The notes beneath the pieces were generated by a model that worked only from the letters and a program-made list of their open reading frames with translations, was not told the DNA's origin and did no database searches. DNA of 64,000 nt. It comes from Pandoraea faecigallinarum. Lineage in GTDB: Bacteria > Pseudomonadota > Gammaproteobacteria > Burkholderiales > Burkholderiaceae. This document shows, piece by piece, positions 27,216-36,430 of this stretch (positions are counted from its first letter, which is position 1; the number at the start of each line of letters is the position of its first letter). Both the position numbers and the translations under genes were made by a program. The DNA is taken from positions 3,286,001 through 3,350,000 of the forward strand of contig NZ_CP011807.3 in assembly GCF_001029105.3 (NCBI RefSeq), in the 5' to 3' direction.

Positions 27216-28583
27216 TCAGTGCAACTTCACCCGCGGCACGGTCGAGCGCCGCAGACGATTCGCCACGGTATCGAGCATCATGCGCCAGACCCCATGCAGC
27301 GCCGCCACGTGCATGCGATAGAGCGACGTGTACATCACGCGGGCGAACAGTCCCTCGATGAACATGCTGCCGCCGATCAGACCGCCCATCAGGTTGCCGA
27401 CCGCACTGAACTTGCCCAGCGAGACGAGCGAACCGAAGTCGCGATAAGTGAACGCGGGAAGGGTTTGGCCCTTGAGGCGCGCGTCGATCGCCTTCACCAG
27501 GAAACTCGCCTGCTGGTGGGCAGCCTGCGCCCGCGGCGGCACGAAGCCATGCTCCGGCCATTCGCAACTCGCGCAATCGCCGAAAGCGAATATGTCCGGA
27601 TCGGTTTTGCTTTGCAGCGTCGGCAGCACTTCGATCTGATTCAACCGGTTGACGGCAAGCCCGAGCGTACCCAGCACCGGCGGCGCGGTAATGCCCGCCG
27701 ACCAGACCGTAATATCGGCAGGCAATACCTTTCCGTTCGTCGTCGTCACTTGGTTCGGACGCACTTGCGCAACCGAATCGCCGCACAGAATGTCGACGTC
27801 GAGCTTCGCGAGCAAGCCGGCGACAGCGCTCGACACGCGCTCGGGCAGCGCCTTCAGAATGCGCGGGCTCGATTCGATGATGGTGATACGCACATCCTTG
27901 CGCGGATCGAGCTTCAGCCCGTACGAGCGCAGCACCTCCGCCGTGTTGCGTAACTCCGCCGACAACTCCACGCCCGTCGCACCCGCGCCCACGATCACGA
28001 GATTCACTTTGTGACGCTGCGCCCCCGGCGGCGACAGCAACGCGCCGCCCGGCGCATCGGACGTCGTGGCCTGCACCGGCGCATCGGCAGCGTTCTGTGC
28101 GCGAACGCACGCCGCCATCAGACGACGGCGGAAGCGCTCGGCCTGCTCGACCGTATCCAGTGCAATGGTGTTTTCCTGAGCCCCCGGCACCCCGAAGAAG
28201 TTGGTCGTGCTGCCGATGGCGAGTACAAGGGTGTCGTACGGCAGCGTACGCTCGGGCAGCAAATCGCCCTCGCCCTCGTCCGCCGCCGCGGGCACGGCGG
28301 CCAGACGGATCGTCCTGGCTTCGCGATCGAGACCGATCATCTCGCCCGTTGCGAACTCGAAGTGGTGCCAGTTCGCCTGAGCCACATAGGAGAGCTGATG
28401 CGTCGCCGTGTCCATGACACCCGCGGCGACCTCATGCAGCAACGGTTTCCAGATGTGCGAGAGCGAACGATCGACCAGCGTAATTTGAACGTCCTTGCCA
28501 CGCCCGTACTTGTCGCCCAGCCGGGTAACCAGTTCGAGACCGCCGGCGCCGCCGCCGACCACAACGATACGATGCACACTCAC
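27216..28583 (-). CDS. ndh: type II NADH dehydrogenase
   Basis: The gene encodes 455 residues from the GTG at 28583, with GGGGAG six bases upstream (VSVHRIVVVGGGAGG). Two dinucleotide-binding motifs (VVVGGGAGGLELV and VIVGAGATGVELSAEL) and the membrane-anchoring C-terminal part with LFARVMYTSLYRMHV identify NDH-2, which passes electrons from NADH to quinone without pumping protons. A spacer rich in proline and alanine (APVQATTSDAPGG) is inserted before the second motif. It is monocistronic, with about 200 bases free on each side. Confidence 0.93.
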   Translation of the reverse strand: MSVHRIVVVGGGAGGLELVTRLGDKYGRGKDVQITLVDRSLSHIWKPLLHEVAAGVMDTATHQLSYVAQANWHHFEFATGEMIGLDREARTIRLAAVPAAADEGEGDLLPERTLPYDTLVLAIGSTTNFFGVPGAQENTIALDTVEQAERFRRRLMAACVRAQNAADAPVQATTSDAPGGALLSPPGAQRHKVNLVIVGAGATGVELSAELRNTAEVLRSYGLKLDPRKDVRITIIESSPRILKALPERVSSAVAGLLAKLDVDILCGDSVAQVRPNQVTTTNGKVLPADITVWSAGITAPPVLGTLGLAVNRLNQIEVLPTLQSKTDPDIFAFGDCASCEWPEHGFVPPRAQAAHQQASFLVKAIDARLKGQTLPAFTYRDFGSLVSLGKFSAVGNLMGGLIGGSMFIEGLFARVMYTSLYRMHVAALHGVWRMMLDTVANRLRRSTVPRVKLH

Positions 28584-28782
28584 GATAACTCCCCAAGCTC
28601 GGAAAACCGTCCGGCCGGTCGGCAACTGCGGGACCGGCGATATCGATTACCTTACCGCAGAGTGCGGTCTTAGGGTATTGCCGCCACCCTATTTCCGCTA
28701 TTGCGTGATCCTGATCGTAACGCTGCCCGGCACTTGCCCGGTGTTGTGCCGGGCGCGCCATTTGGGCATTTGCTTCGCACCT

Positions 28783-31521
28783 TCAGTGCGCCTGCTCCCA
28801 ATTTTCGCCCACACCGACTTCGGCCACGAGCGGCACCTTCAACTTCGCCACGCTGCACATCAGTTCCGGCAGACGCTTGCGCACCTCCGCGAGTTCGTGA
28901 TCCGGCACTTCGAGCACCAGTTCGTCGTGCACCTGCATGATCTGGCGCGTCTGCAAGCCGCTGTCGTCCAGCCAGCGCTGCACAGCAATCATGGAAAGCT
29001 TGATGAGGTCGGCGGCCGTGCCCTGCATCGGCGCGTTGATGGCGGCGCGCTCGGCCGCCTGACGACGCGGCCCGTTACCGCCGTTGATGTCCGGCAGCCA
29101 CAGGCGACGGCCGAACACGGTCTCGACGTAGCCGCGTGCCTTCGCGCTCTTGCGCGTCTCATCCATGTAACGCGCCACGCCCGGATAACGCATGAAGTAC
29201 CGGTCGATGTACTGCTTGGCTGCGTCGCGCTCGATGCCGAGGTTTGCCGCGAGCCCGAACGCGCTCATGCCGTAGATCAGGCCGAAATTGATGACCTTGG
29301 CGTAGCGGCGCTGCTCCGAGGAGACTTCAAGCGGGGTGACGGCGAAGATCTCCGCAGCGGTCGCACGGTGAATGTCCTCGCCGTTGGCGAATGCGCGCAG
29401 AAGACTTTCGTCTCCCGAGATGTGCGCCATGATGCGCAACTCGATCTGCGAGTAATCCGCCGACACCAGCTGGCTGCCCGGCGGCGCGACGAACGCCTCG
29501 CGAATGCGGCGGCCTTCGGCGGTACGCACGGGAATGTTCTGCAAGTTCGGATCGTTCGACGCCAGACGGCCCGTGATCGCCACGGCCTGCGCGTAGTTCG
29601 TATGCACGCGGCCTGTCGCCGGATTGACCATCTTCGGCAGTTTGTCGGTGTACGTGGACTTCAGCTTGGCAAGGCCGCGATACTCCAGCAACACCTTTGG
29701 CAGCGGATAGTCCTCGGCCAGCTTCTGCAACACTTCTTCGTCGGTCGACGGCGCTCCGCTCGCGGTCTTCTTGACGACCGGCAATTGCAGTTGCGTGAAG
29801 AAAATGTCGCCGATCTGCTTCGGCGAATTCAGGTTGAACTGCTGTCCGGCCAGCGTGTACGCCTCGTTTTCCAGCGTCACGAGCTTGCGGCCGATCTCGT
29901 CGCTCTGTGCCGCCAGACGCGCCGCATCCACCAGCACGCCATTGCGCTCCATGCGCTGGAGCACGCGCGCGGTCGGCATTTCGATATCGCGATAGACGAA
30001 TTCGAGCGTGGCTTCACGGGCGACGTCCGGATACAGCGCACGGTGCAGACGCAACGTAATGTCGGCATCCTCCGCCGCGTATTCGGTGGCGCGCTCGATC
30101 GTGACTTCGTCGAAGCCGATCTGCTTTGCCCCCTTGCCGCAAACGTCTTCGTACTTCACGGTCGTCACACCGAGATGGCGCGACGCGAGACTGTCCATAT
30201 CGTGACTGCGATGCGATTCGAGCACGTACGATTGCAGCAGCGTGTCGTGTGCGATACCGCCGAGCTTGATGCCGTAGTTCTCGAGCACGTGCGCATCGTA
30301 CTTGAGGTTCTGTCCGACCTTCTTGTGATCCGGGCTCTCGAGCCAGTGCTTCAGGCGCGCCAGCACTTCGTCGCGCGGCAACTGCTCCACTTCGCCCGGT
30401 GCACGGTGCGCGACGGGAATGTATGCGGCGCGCCCCGGCTCACAGGAAAACGAGAGGCCGACGAGTTGCGCCTGCATCGCGTCGAGCGACGTGGTTTCCG
30501 TATCGAACGCCGTCAGTTCGGCGGCTTCGACAGTCTTGAGCCACGCATCGAACTGCTCCCATGTGAGCACCGCATCGTACTGACGCTCGATGGTGTCGGC
30601 CACCGGCGCGGGCGCTGGTTCGCCGGCCTGCGAGGCAACGGCGGCTTCCGCTTCGCGAAGCAGCGTCTTGAAGCCGTGGCGCGAGAAGAAGTCACGCAGG
30701 ACTTCGGCGTCTTCAGGCTGCGTTTGCAGGCTCGCCTCGATGGAGGTGACCTGTGGCGCGAGATCGCAGTCGAGCGCCACCGTCACGAGCTTGCGCCCCA
30801 TCGGCAGCCAGTCGAGCGCGCGGCGCAGGTTATCGCCGACGGCGCCCTTCACTTGCGCGGCATTCGCCAGGAGGTTGTCCAGATCGCCGTATTGCGTGAG
30901 CCATTTGACGGCCGTCTTCGGCCCGCATTTTTCGACGCCTGGCACGTTGTCGACGGTGTCGCCCACCAGCGTCAGGTAATCGACGATGCGCTCGGGCGGC
31001 ACGCCGAATTTCGCGGTAACAGCGGCGGCGTCGAGCGTTTCGTTGGTCATCGTGTTAACCAGCGTCACGCGATCGTTCACGAGTTGCGCAAGGTCCTTGT
31101 CGCCGGTCGAGACGACCACGCGCATGCCTCGCTGCGCCGCCTGTCTGGCCAGCGTGCCGATCACGTCGTCGGCCTCCACGCCATCGATCATCAACAAGGG
31201 CCAGCCCATCGCGCGCACCGCTTCGTGAATCGGTTCGATCTGCGCGCGCAGATCCTCCGGCATCGACGGGCGATTGGCCTTGTACTGCGGATACCAGTCG
31301 TCGCGAAAGGTCTTGCCCTTTGCATCGAAAACGCAAGCGCTGTACTCTGCGTGAACGTCTTTACGCATGCGGCGCAGCATATTGACGATGCCGTGCAGCG
31401 CGCCGGTGGGTTCGCCGCTGGGGCCGCGCAAATCCGGCAGGGCGTGATAGGCTCGATAGAGGTAACTCGAACCATCGACCAATAAGAGCGTCTTACCTTC
31501 CAGACTTTGCTGTTCCGACAT
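28783..31521 (-). CDS. polA: DNA polymerase I
   Basis: The gene encodes 912 residues from MSEQQSLEGKTLLLVDGSSY, the standard start; the frame is open far upstream but that part is antisense to the LOG gene. The three parts are in order: the 5'-nuclease domain, the 3'-5' exonuclease with the DTET motif in AFDTETTSLD, and the polymerase with SADYSQIELR (motif A) and HDELVLEVPD (motif C). Proofreading residues appear intact. It fills repair gaps and removes primers. Its ATG directly abuts that of the divergent LOG gene. Confidence 0.97.
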   Translation of the reverse strand: MSEQQSLEGKTLLLVDGSSYLYRAYHALPDLRGPSGEPTGALHGIVNMLRRMRKDVHAEYSACVFDAKGKTFRDDWYPQYKANRPSMPEDLRAQIEPIHEAVRAMGWPLLMIDGVEADDVIGTLARQAAQRGMRVVVSTGDKDLAQLVNDRVTLVNTMTNETLDAAAVTAKFGVPPERIVDYLTLVGDTVDNVPGVEKCGPKTAVKWLTQYGDLDNLLANAAQVKGAVGDNLRRALDWLPMGRKLVTVALDCDLAPQVTSIEASLQTQPEDAEVLRDFFSRHGFKTLLREAEAAVASQAGEPAPAPVADTIERQYDAVLTWEQFDAWLKTVEAAELTAFDTETTSLDAMQAQLVGLSFSCEPGRAAYIPVAHRAPGEVEQLPRDEVLARLKHWLESPDHKKVGQNLKYDAHVLENYGIKLGGIAHDTLLQSYVLESHRSHDMDSLASRHLGVTTVKYEDVCGKGAKQIGFDEVTIERATEYAAEDADITLRLHRALYPDVAREATLEFVYRDIEMPTARVLQRMERNGVLVDAARLAAQSDEIGRKLVTLENEAYTLAGQQFNLNSPKQIGDIFFTQLQLPVVKKTASGAPSTDEEVLQKLAEDYPLPKVLLEYRGLAKLKSTYTDKLPKMVNPATGRVHTNYAQAVAITGRLASNDPNLQNIPVRTAEGRRIREAFVAPPGSQLVSADYSQIELRIMAHISGDESLLRAFANGEDIHRATAAEIFAVTPLEVSSEQRRYAKVINFGLIYGMSAFGLAANLGIERDAAKQYIDRYFMRYPGVARYMDETRKSAKARGYVETVFGRRLWLPDINGGNGPRRQAAERAAINAPMQGTAADLIKLSMIAVQRWLDDSGLQTRQIMQVHDELVLEVPDHELAEVRKRLPELMCSVAKLKVPLVAEVGVGENWEQAH

Positions 31522-32256
31522 ATGACCAAGAGAAGAAAAGAAATACCGAGTCTGCGCATGTTGGCAGACCATGAGCGCGCCACCGCCAAGAAGGCGCGCG
31601 CGTCGTGGCAGATGTTCACGATTATGGCAGAGTTCATCGAGGCAACCGAGTACCTGTCCGAGATCCGCCCGGCCGTGAGCATCTACGGAAGCGCGCGCAT
31701 CAAACCGAAATCGCCGTTCTACAAACTGACGATGACCATCGCCCGCAAATTCTCGGACAATGGCTTTGCGGTCATCTCGGGCGGCGGCCCCGGCATCATG
31801 GAAGCCGCAAACAAGGGTGCGCACGGCGGCGCGTCGCCTACCGTCGGTCTGAACATCGAACTCCCGCACGAGCAAAAAGGCAATCAGTGGCAGGATATTT
31901 CGCTGCGCTTCCGTCACTTCTTCACGCGCAAGGTCACGTTCGTGAAGAACTCGGACGCCTTCGTCATCATGCCCGGCGGCTTCGGCACGCTCGATGAGTT
32001 GTCCGAAGTACTCACGCTCATCCAGACACAGAAGTCCCGTCACGTACCGGTGATTCTCGTGGGCTCCGAATTCTGGAAGGGCCTGCTCGACTGGGTGCGC
32101 ACGTCGATGCTGCCGATGGGTCTCATCAGCGAAAAGGATCTCGACCTCGTGCAGGTGATCGACGATCCGGACGAGATCCTCAAGGCGGTGTTCGCGTTCT
32201 ACGACGGCCACATCGAACCCGAGACCGAAACCAGCGAAAAGATGTTCTATCTGTAA
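31522..32256 (+). CDS. LOG/TIGR00730-family Rossmann protein
   Basis: The gene encodes 244 residues if started at the ATG at 31522, or 232 from the ATG at 31558 (MLADHERATAKKAR). The signature PGGFGTLDELSE and SGGGPGIMEAANKGA identify the LOG family, some members of which release cytokinin bases or hydrolyse nucleotide monophosphates. The bacterial role here is unknown. No strong ribosome site supports either start. The first option puts its ATG back to back with polA; the second leaves 36 bases between genes. A bidirectional terminator follows. Confidence 0.88.
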   Translation: MTKRRKEIPSLRMLADHERATAKKARASWQMFTIMAEFIEATEYLSEIRPAVSIYGSARIKPKSPFYKLTMTIARKFSDNGFAVISGGGPGIMEAANKGAHGGASPTVGLNIELPHEQKGNQWQDISLRFRHFFTRKVTFVKNSDAFVIMPGGFGTLDELSEVLTLIQTQKSRHVPVILVGSEFWKGLLDWVRTSMLPMGLISEKDLDLVQVIDDPDEILKAVFAFYDGHIEPETETSEKMFYL

Positions 32257-32295
32257 TTGCCGTCGCGCACCGTCGCGAACGGTTTCGCCCAAGTC

Positions 32296-32333
32296 AAAAC
32301 CGGCGCTGCGAGTTGATCGCAAGCGCCGGTTTT
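32296..32333. terminator. bidirectional terminator between the LOG and YeeE/YedE genes
   Basis: AAAACCGGCGCT and AGCGCCGGTTTT form a 12-bp perfect stem, with A and T ends that act on both strands. Confidence 0.85.
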
Positions 32334-32409
32334 CGTTGACGGACGGTCATCCGTGCGCCCGCCCTCGACACGTCGATACCTTGGCGGCCGTCAAGCGCGT
32401 GCCAGCGAC

Positions 32410-33645
32410 TCAGCAGCCGCTTTCGCGCGGGGTAGTCTCGACTTCCAGACCGAAGAACGGACGCAGTCGCGTGCCGAACACGTTGCCGAAGAACGCCGCC
32501 ACCAGCCACAGCCAGCCATGCAGGCTGCCGGAGATGATGCCGCTGAAGTACGCGCCGATATTGCAGCCGTACGCCAGACGTGCGCCGTAGCCGAGCAGCA
32601 AGCCGCCCACGACCGCCGCGATCAGCGAACGCGCGGGAATCTTCCACACCGGCGCGAACTTGCCCGCCAGGGAGGCGGCGACCAGCGCGCCCAGAATGAT
32701 GCCGAGGTCCATGACAGTCGTCACGTCCCGCGAAATCGGCGCGTTGAGCACATTAGCCTGCTTGGCCCAGTACGGCCACGAGGCAACGTCGATCCCTAAT
32801 GCCATGAACGCCTTGGCGCCCCACAGCGCAAACGCCGACGTTACGCCCCACGGACGCCCGGCCAGCGCCAGCGTCGCGTAATTGAGCAGCACGAGCGCGA
32901 GCGCGCCCCACAGCAACGGCCAAGGGCCGCGCAGCAGCGCCGGGGTGCCCTTGGCGCTGCGTGTCATCGGAACCCCGACAACACGGCCATGGCGACGCTT
33001 CTCCGCCCACAACGTGAACCCGCCGATGGCGGCGAACAGCGCGAGATTGGCGATCAGCGCAGGCCACAACCCCCAGACCTTGACCAACGAGACAGGCTTG
33101 ATGTGCGGCAGCGATTCCCACCACGGAAGATGGGCGGTGGCCACTACCGAGCCGACGATGAAAGCCGCGAGCGTGACGATCATGCGCGTATTGCCTCCGC
33201 CCGCCGTGTAAAGCGTGCCCGACGCGCATCCGCCGCCAAGCTGCATGCCGATACCGAACATGAAGGCGCCGAACGCCACCGACACACCCACGGGCGAGAC
33301 CAGACCGACGACCTTGTTGCCGAACAGCATCCCGTCCGCCAGTGCCGGGAAAAACAACGCGACTCCGACGGCGAGCATCACCATCTGCGCACGCAGGCCC
33401 GCGCCGCGGCGATCCGCAATGAAGACGCGCCAGGCCGAGGTGAAGCCGAACGCGGCGTGATAGAGCGCAACACCGAGCAACGCACCGACACCTGCGAGCG
33501 CCGCCTGCCGGGGCCCGACCGTCGCTTGCAGATACGCAATGCCGATGAAGATGAGCACCAACGCGACCGTCAGCGGCCGGGCGTTATAGGACGAGGGGGA
33601 TGGGGATGCCGATTTGACGGCGGCCGAAGCGGCGGAAGACGACAT
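32410..33645 (-). CDS. YeeE/YedE-family (thiosulfate-type) membrane transporter
   Basis: The gene encodes 411 residues from MSSSAASAAVK, with GGAG 11 bases upstream. About ten hydrophobic helices, with cysteine-containing segments MQLGGGCASGTLY and YGCNIGAYFSGIISGSLHGW, match the TsuA/YeeE family; such cysteines relay thiosulfate across the inner membrane. The first 25 residues are a serine- and alanine-rich tail. No tusA-like partner gene lies next to it, although a TusA-like gene sits at 44450. It converges on the LOG gene through a shared terminator. Confidence 0.88.
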   Translation of the reverse strand: MSSSAASAAVKSASPSPSSYNARPLTVALVLIFIGIAYLQATVGPRQAALAGVGALLGVALYHAAFGFTSAWRVFIADRRGAGLRAQMVMLAVGVALFFPALADGMLFGNKVVGLVSPVGVSVAFGAFMFGIGMQLGGGCASGTLYTAGGGNTRMIVTLAAFIVGSVVATAHLPWWESLPHIKPVSLVKVWGLWPALIANLALFAAIGGFTLWAEKRRHGRVVGVPMTRSAKGTPALLRGPWPLLWGALALVLLNYATLALAGRPWGVTSAFALWGAKAFMALGIDVASWPYWAKQANVLNAPISRDVTTVMDLGIILGALVAASLAGKFAPVWKIPARSLIAAVVGGLLLGYGARLAYGCNIGAYFSGIISGSLHGWLWLVAAFFGNVFGTRLRPFFGLEVETTPRESGC

Positions 33646-34010
33646 GACGTTCAGACTCCAGAATGCAGATGGGTGGCCCGTGGCCACCCATTGAGACAAT
33701 TTGCGAGAATGCCAGAGCACGACATCGATGAAAACGACCTTTTTGTGATTTCTTTATAACGACGGGAAATATAGATACCGCGCCGTTACGGTCTACCCCT
33801 GCGTAACTTCATATTTCGAATGGCTGCGCTGCCGTGAGGGCAGTTCCGGACAGACGTCATGGCCGCGCACGCAAGTCACCGCGGTGCATTCAACGCGATT
33901 CCACAATGCGAAGCGGGGCGCGTTTGATAGAATGGAGGCATTGGAACCCGCTGCGCCGGCCCGGCATGCCTCGCACGTCACAGATGCGTTCCCGCTCTCG
34001 GAGAATAATG
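33646..34010. other. intergenic region upstream of the DUF2782-type gene
   Basis: About 365 bases between divergent genes. The left part is AT-rich (TTTTTGTGATTTCTTTATAA near 33740). A TAGAAT box precedes GGAGG near 33928, a likely -10 for the gene at 34011. No gene is supported here; frames on either strand lack ribosome sites. Confidence 0.4.
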
Positions 34011-34379
34011 ATGAAAACGCGCTTTTCCCGTGCCCTGCCCCTGCTGATCGGCGCCGGCGTGCTGCTCGCCGGTCAGGCTTTTGCCCAGGATGGCAAGGAG
34101 ACTGCGGCGCAAGCCGCCAAACGCGAGGCGGACGCCCGTGCGGCCGCGACGAGCACCCAGTCGGTCGACGTCAATCAGGAACGCAAACCGAGCTACTACG
34201 TGAACGACCAGGGTACGACCGTGACCGAGTACCGCGATCGCGGCAAGCCTACGGAGATCGACGTCCATTCCCGCTTCGGCACCAACTACCAGTTGACCAC
34301 CCCGCCGGACAACTCGCCGCGCGCCCGTGACAACACGTCGCAAAACGACCGCCTGCCGTCCGTCGGACTGAAGTTCTGA
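34011..34379 (+). CDS. DUF2782-type exported protein
   Basis: The gene encodes 122 residues. I prefer the second ATG of ATGATG (34011) because GGAG then lies 7 bases away. A classical signal peptide ([25 protein letters not shown], shortened here to [17 protein letters not shown]) ends at about residue 25, so the mature protein is periplasmic. The core [20 protein letters not shown] matches the DUF2782 family, a Betaproteobacteria and Gammaproteobacteria family of unknown function. It sits upstream of thrB, as in relatives, and may be co-transcribed. Confidence 0.8.
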   Translation: MKTRFSRALPLLIGAGVLLAGQAFAQDGKETAAQAAKREADARAAATSTQSVDVNQERKPSYYVNDQGTTVTEYRDRGKPTEIDVHSRFGTNYQLTTPPDNSPRARDNTSQNDRLPSVGLKF

Positions 34380-34503
34380 CGTCTCTGGTAATCTGACGCA
34401 TTCGCGCGCCGGTTTGCGGCGCGCCGCTTCCTGTCTGTCTCGACCAGCGGCCCGCTGCACATGCGCGGGCCGTTTGTCTGAGTCTTATCCACTCAACGCA
34501 CGC

Positions 34504-35475
34504 ATGGCCGTTTTTACTTCCGTCTCGCCCGAGCAGCTTGAGCAGTGGCTGCAAAGCTACGATTTGGGGAAAGTTCTGGATTTCCGTGGTATCAGCTCGG
34601 GTATCGAGAACACCAATTACTTCCTGACGACCGAGCGCGGCGAGTTTGTGCTCACGCTGTTCGAGAAGCTCACGGCCACGCAGTTGCCGTTTTATCTGCA
34701 ATTGATGGGGCACCTTGCTCATCACAGCGTGCCGGTTCCCGATCCGGTTCCGGATCGCACAGGCCGAATTCTGGGTGAGCTCAACGGCAAGCCGGCGACC
34801 ATCGTCACCAAGCTCGCCGGCCGCTCGGAACTCGCGCCCACGCCCGAACACTGTGCCCACGTCGGTGCGATGCTCGCACGCATGCATCTGGCCGGACGCG
34901 ACTTCACGCTGGAGCAGGCCAATCTGCGCAGCCTGACGTGGTGGCGCGAGGCCACGCCCGCGGTACTGCCCTTCCTGAGCGACGCGGAGCGCACGCTGCT
35001 GGAAAGCGAGATGGCGCATCAGGAAGCGTTTTTCGCCTCCGACGACTACCGGGCGATGCAGGCCGGTCCGTGCCATTGCGACCTGTTCCGCGACAATGTG
35101 CTGTTCGACACGGCCGAAGACGGCGCGCCGCGCCTGGGCGGTTTCTTCGACTTTTACTTCGCCGGCTGCGACAAGTGGCTTTTCGATCTCGCCGTGACGG
35201 TCAACGACTGGTGCTGCGACCTCGTGAGCGGCGAACTGGACGATGCCCGTGTGCATGCGATGCTGCGTGCCTACGAGACGGTTCGCCCGCTGACGGCCAT
35301 CGAAGCGTCGCACTGGCGCGACATGCTGCGCGCGGGCGCGCTGCGATTCTGGGTGTCGCGCCTGTATGATTTTCATTTGCCGCGCGCAGCCGAAATGCTC
35401 AAGCCGCACGACCCCGGGCATTTCGAACGAATCCTGCGCAAACGCATCGAAGCCGTTTCCATTCCCTGGCTGTAA
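34504..35475 (+). CDS. thrB: homoserine kinase ThrB (APH-fold type)
   Basis: This enzyme phosphorylates L-homoserine in threonine synthesis. It has 323 residues. The protein belongs to the aminoglycoside-phosphotransferase fold version of ThrB, common in Proteobacteria, not the GHMP type. The catalytic loop [13 protein letters not shown] and the metal-binding [16 protein letters not shown] are present. The start [16 protein letters not shown] is the family N-terminus. It lies 31 bases before the membrane protein gene, a linked pair in Burkholderiaceae. Confidence 0.94.
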   Translation: MAVFTSVSPEQLEQWLQSYDLGKVLDFRGISSGIENTNYFLTTERGEFVLTLFEKLTATQLPFYLQLMGHLAHHSVPVPDPVPDRTGRILGELNGKPATIVTKLAGRSELAPTPEHCAHVGAMLARMHLAGRDFTLEQANLRSLTWWREATPAVLPFLSDAERTLLESEMAHQEAFFASDDYRAMQAGPCHCDLFRDNVLFDTAEDGAPRLGGFFDFYFAGCDKWLFDLAVTVNDWCCDLVSGELDDARVHAMLRAYETVRPLTAIEASHWRDMLRAGALRFWVSRLYDFHLPRAAEMLKPHDPGHFERILRKRIEAVSIPWL

Positions 35476-35506
35476 CCCGACGCCCCCTCGGAGTCATTCG
35501 AACCCT

Positions 35507-36322
35507 ATGCAATTGCTTGAAGTCCCGCCGAAGAGTGGTTATGTGTGGCTGCGCCAGGGCATCTGGCTGTTCCGCAAGAATCCGCTCGCCATCATGAGCC
35601 TGCTGTTCGCCTATCTGTTCGGCACGTTGGTGGTCTCCTTCGTGCCGGTCGTTGGCGGACTCATCTCGCTGGTGCTTGTCCCGGGCCTGTCGGTGGGGTT
35701 CATGGCTGCCTGCCGCGACATCATCAAGAACAAACAGGTGCTGCCTCAAGTGCTGCTCGACGGTTTTCGCGGGCACGGCAAGGAAGTCGCGCGCCGCCTG
35801 CTGATTCTCGGTGCTTGTTACATGGGGGCAACGGTCGTCGCGTATCTGGTGTCGTCGCTGTTCAATGGCAGCGAACTGATCAACAAGCTGCTGTTCGACG
35901 GCAACGTGAATCGCGACGAAGTCATGAACGGCACTGCCGGAATCGTCGCGGCCATGGCGTTCGCGATCGCGTATATCCCGGTGGCCATGCTGTTCTGGTT
36001 TGCACCGGTGCTCGTGGCGTGGCACGACATTACGCCGGTCAAGGCGATCTTTTTCAGTTGGACGGCGTGCACCCGCAACTTCCGTGCGTTCGTCGTCTAT
36101 GGCCTGTGCGTGATGCTGCTCGCGATGGTGTCGTCGCTGCTTCTCATGGTCATCATGGCGGTGCTTGGCATCTTCCAATACGCGATGCTGCTGCTCTGGC
36201 CGCTGTCGCTGCTCTTTGCCGCCATCGTCTACTGTTCGTTCTATGCGAGCTATCGCGGCTGTTTCGGCGTACAGGAGATCGGCGCCATCGATCCGAACGT
36301 CGCACCGCCCGACGAGGCGTAG
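35507..36322 (+). CDS. BPSS1780-type membrane protein
   Basis: The gene encodes 271 residues with about six hydrophobic segments. The N-terminal MQLLEVPPKSGYVWLRQGI is characteristic of a Burkholderiales membrane protein family annotated after BPSS1780. No transport or enzyme motif is visible, and the function is unknown. It follows thrB by 31 bases in the same direction. Its natural terminator was split by the IS1182-family insertion just downstream. Confidence 0.85.
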   Translation: MQLLEVPPKSGYVWLRQGIWLFRKNPLAIMSLLFAYLFGTLVVSFVPVVGGLISLVLVPGLSVGFMAACRDIIKNKQVLPQVLLDGFRGHGKEVARRLLILGACYMGATVVAYLVSSLFNGSELINKLLFDGNVNRDEVMNGTAGIVAAMAFAIAYIPVAMLFWFAPVLVAWHDITPVKAIFFSWTACTRNFRAFVVYGLCVMLLAMVSSLLLMVIMAVLGIFQYAMLLLWPLSLLFAAIVYCSFYASYRGCFGVQEIGAIDPNVAPPDEA

Positions 36323-36360
36323 GGCGGCACATCGGCACGTGCAGCGGTACAGCGTAAGGG

Positions 36361-36380
36361 GGGGCACCCGAAGGTGCCCT
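36361..36380 (+). repeat. target-site duplication, left copy
   Basis: GGGGCACCCGAAGGTGCCCT, identical to 37950-37969. It is itself a stem-loop (GGGCACC/GGTGCCC with a 4-base loop) and is the duplicated insertion target of the IS1182-family element. Confidence 0.9.
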
Positions 36381-36393
36381 CAGATTGCTGACG

Positions 36394-36430
36394 AACCCCT
36401 CGTTTTTCGGAGCGAGGGGTTTTATCTTTT
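36394..36430 (+). terminator. inward-facing terminator at the left end of the IS
   Basis: AACCCCTCG (36394-36402) pairs with CGAGGGGTT (36413-36421), followed by a T-rich tail to 36430. It would stop transcription entering from the thrB side. Confidence 0.7.

Noticed and set aside
28495..31485. 996-codon frame antisense to polA
   Set aside because: Same effect of GC-rich third positions; no ribosome site and no recognisable segment.
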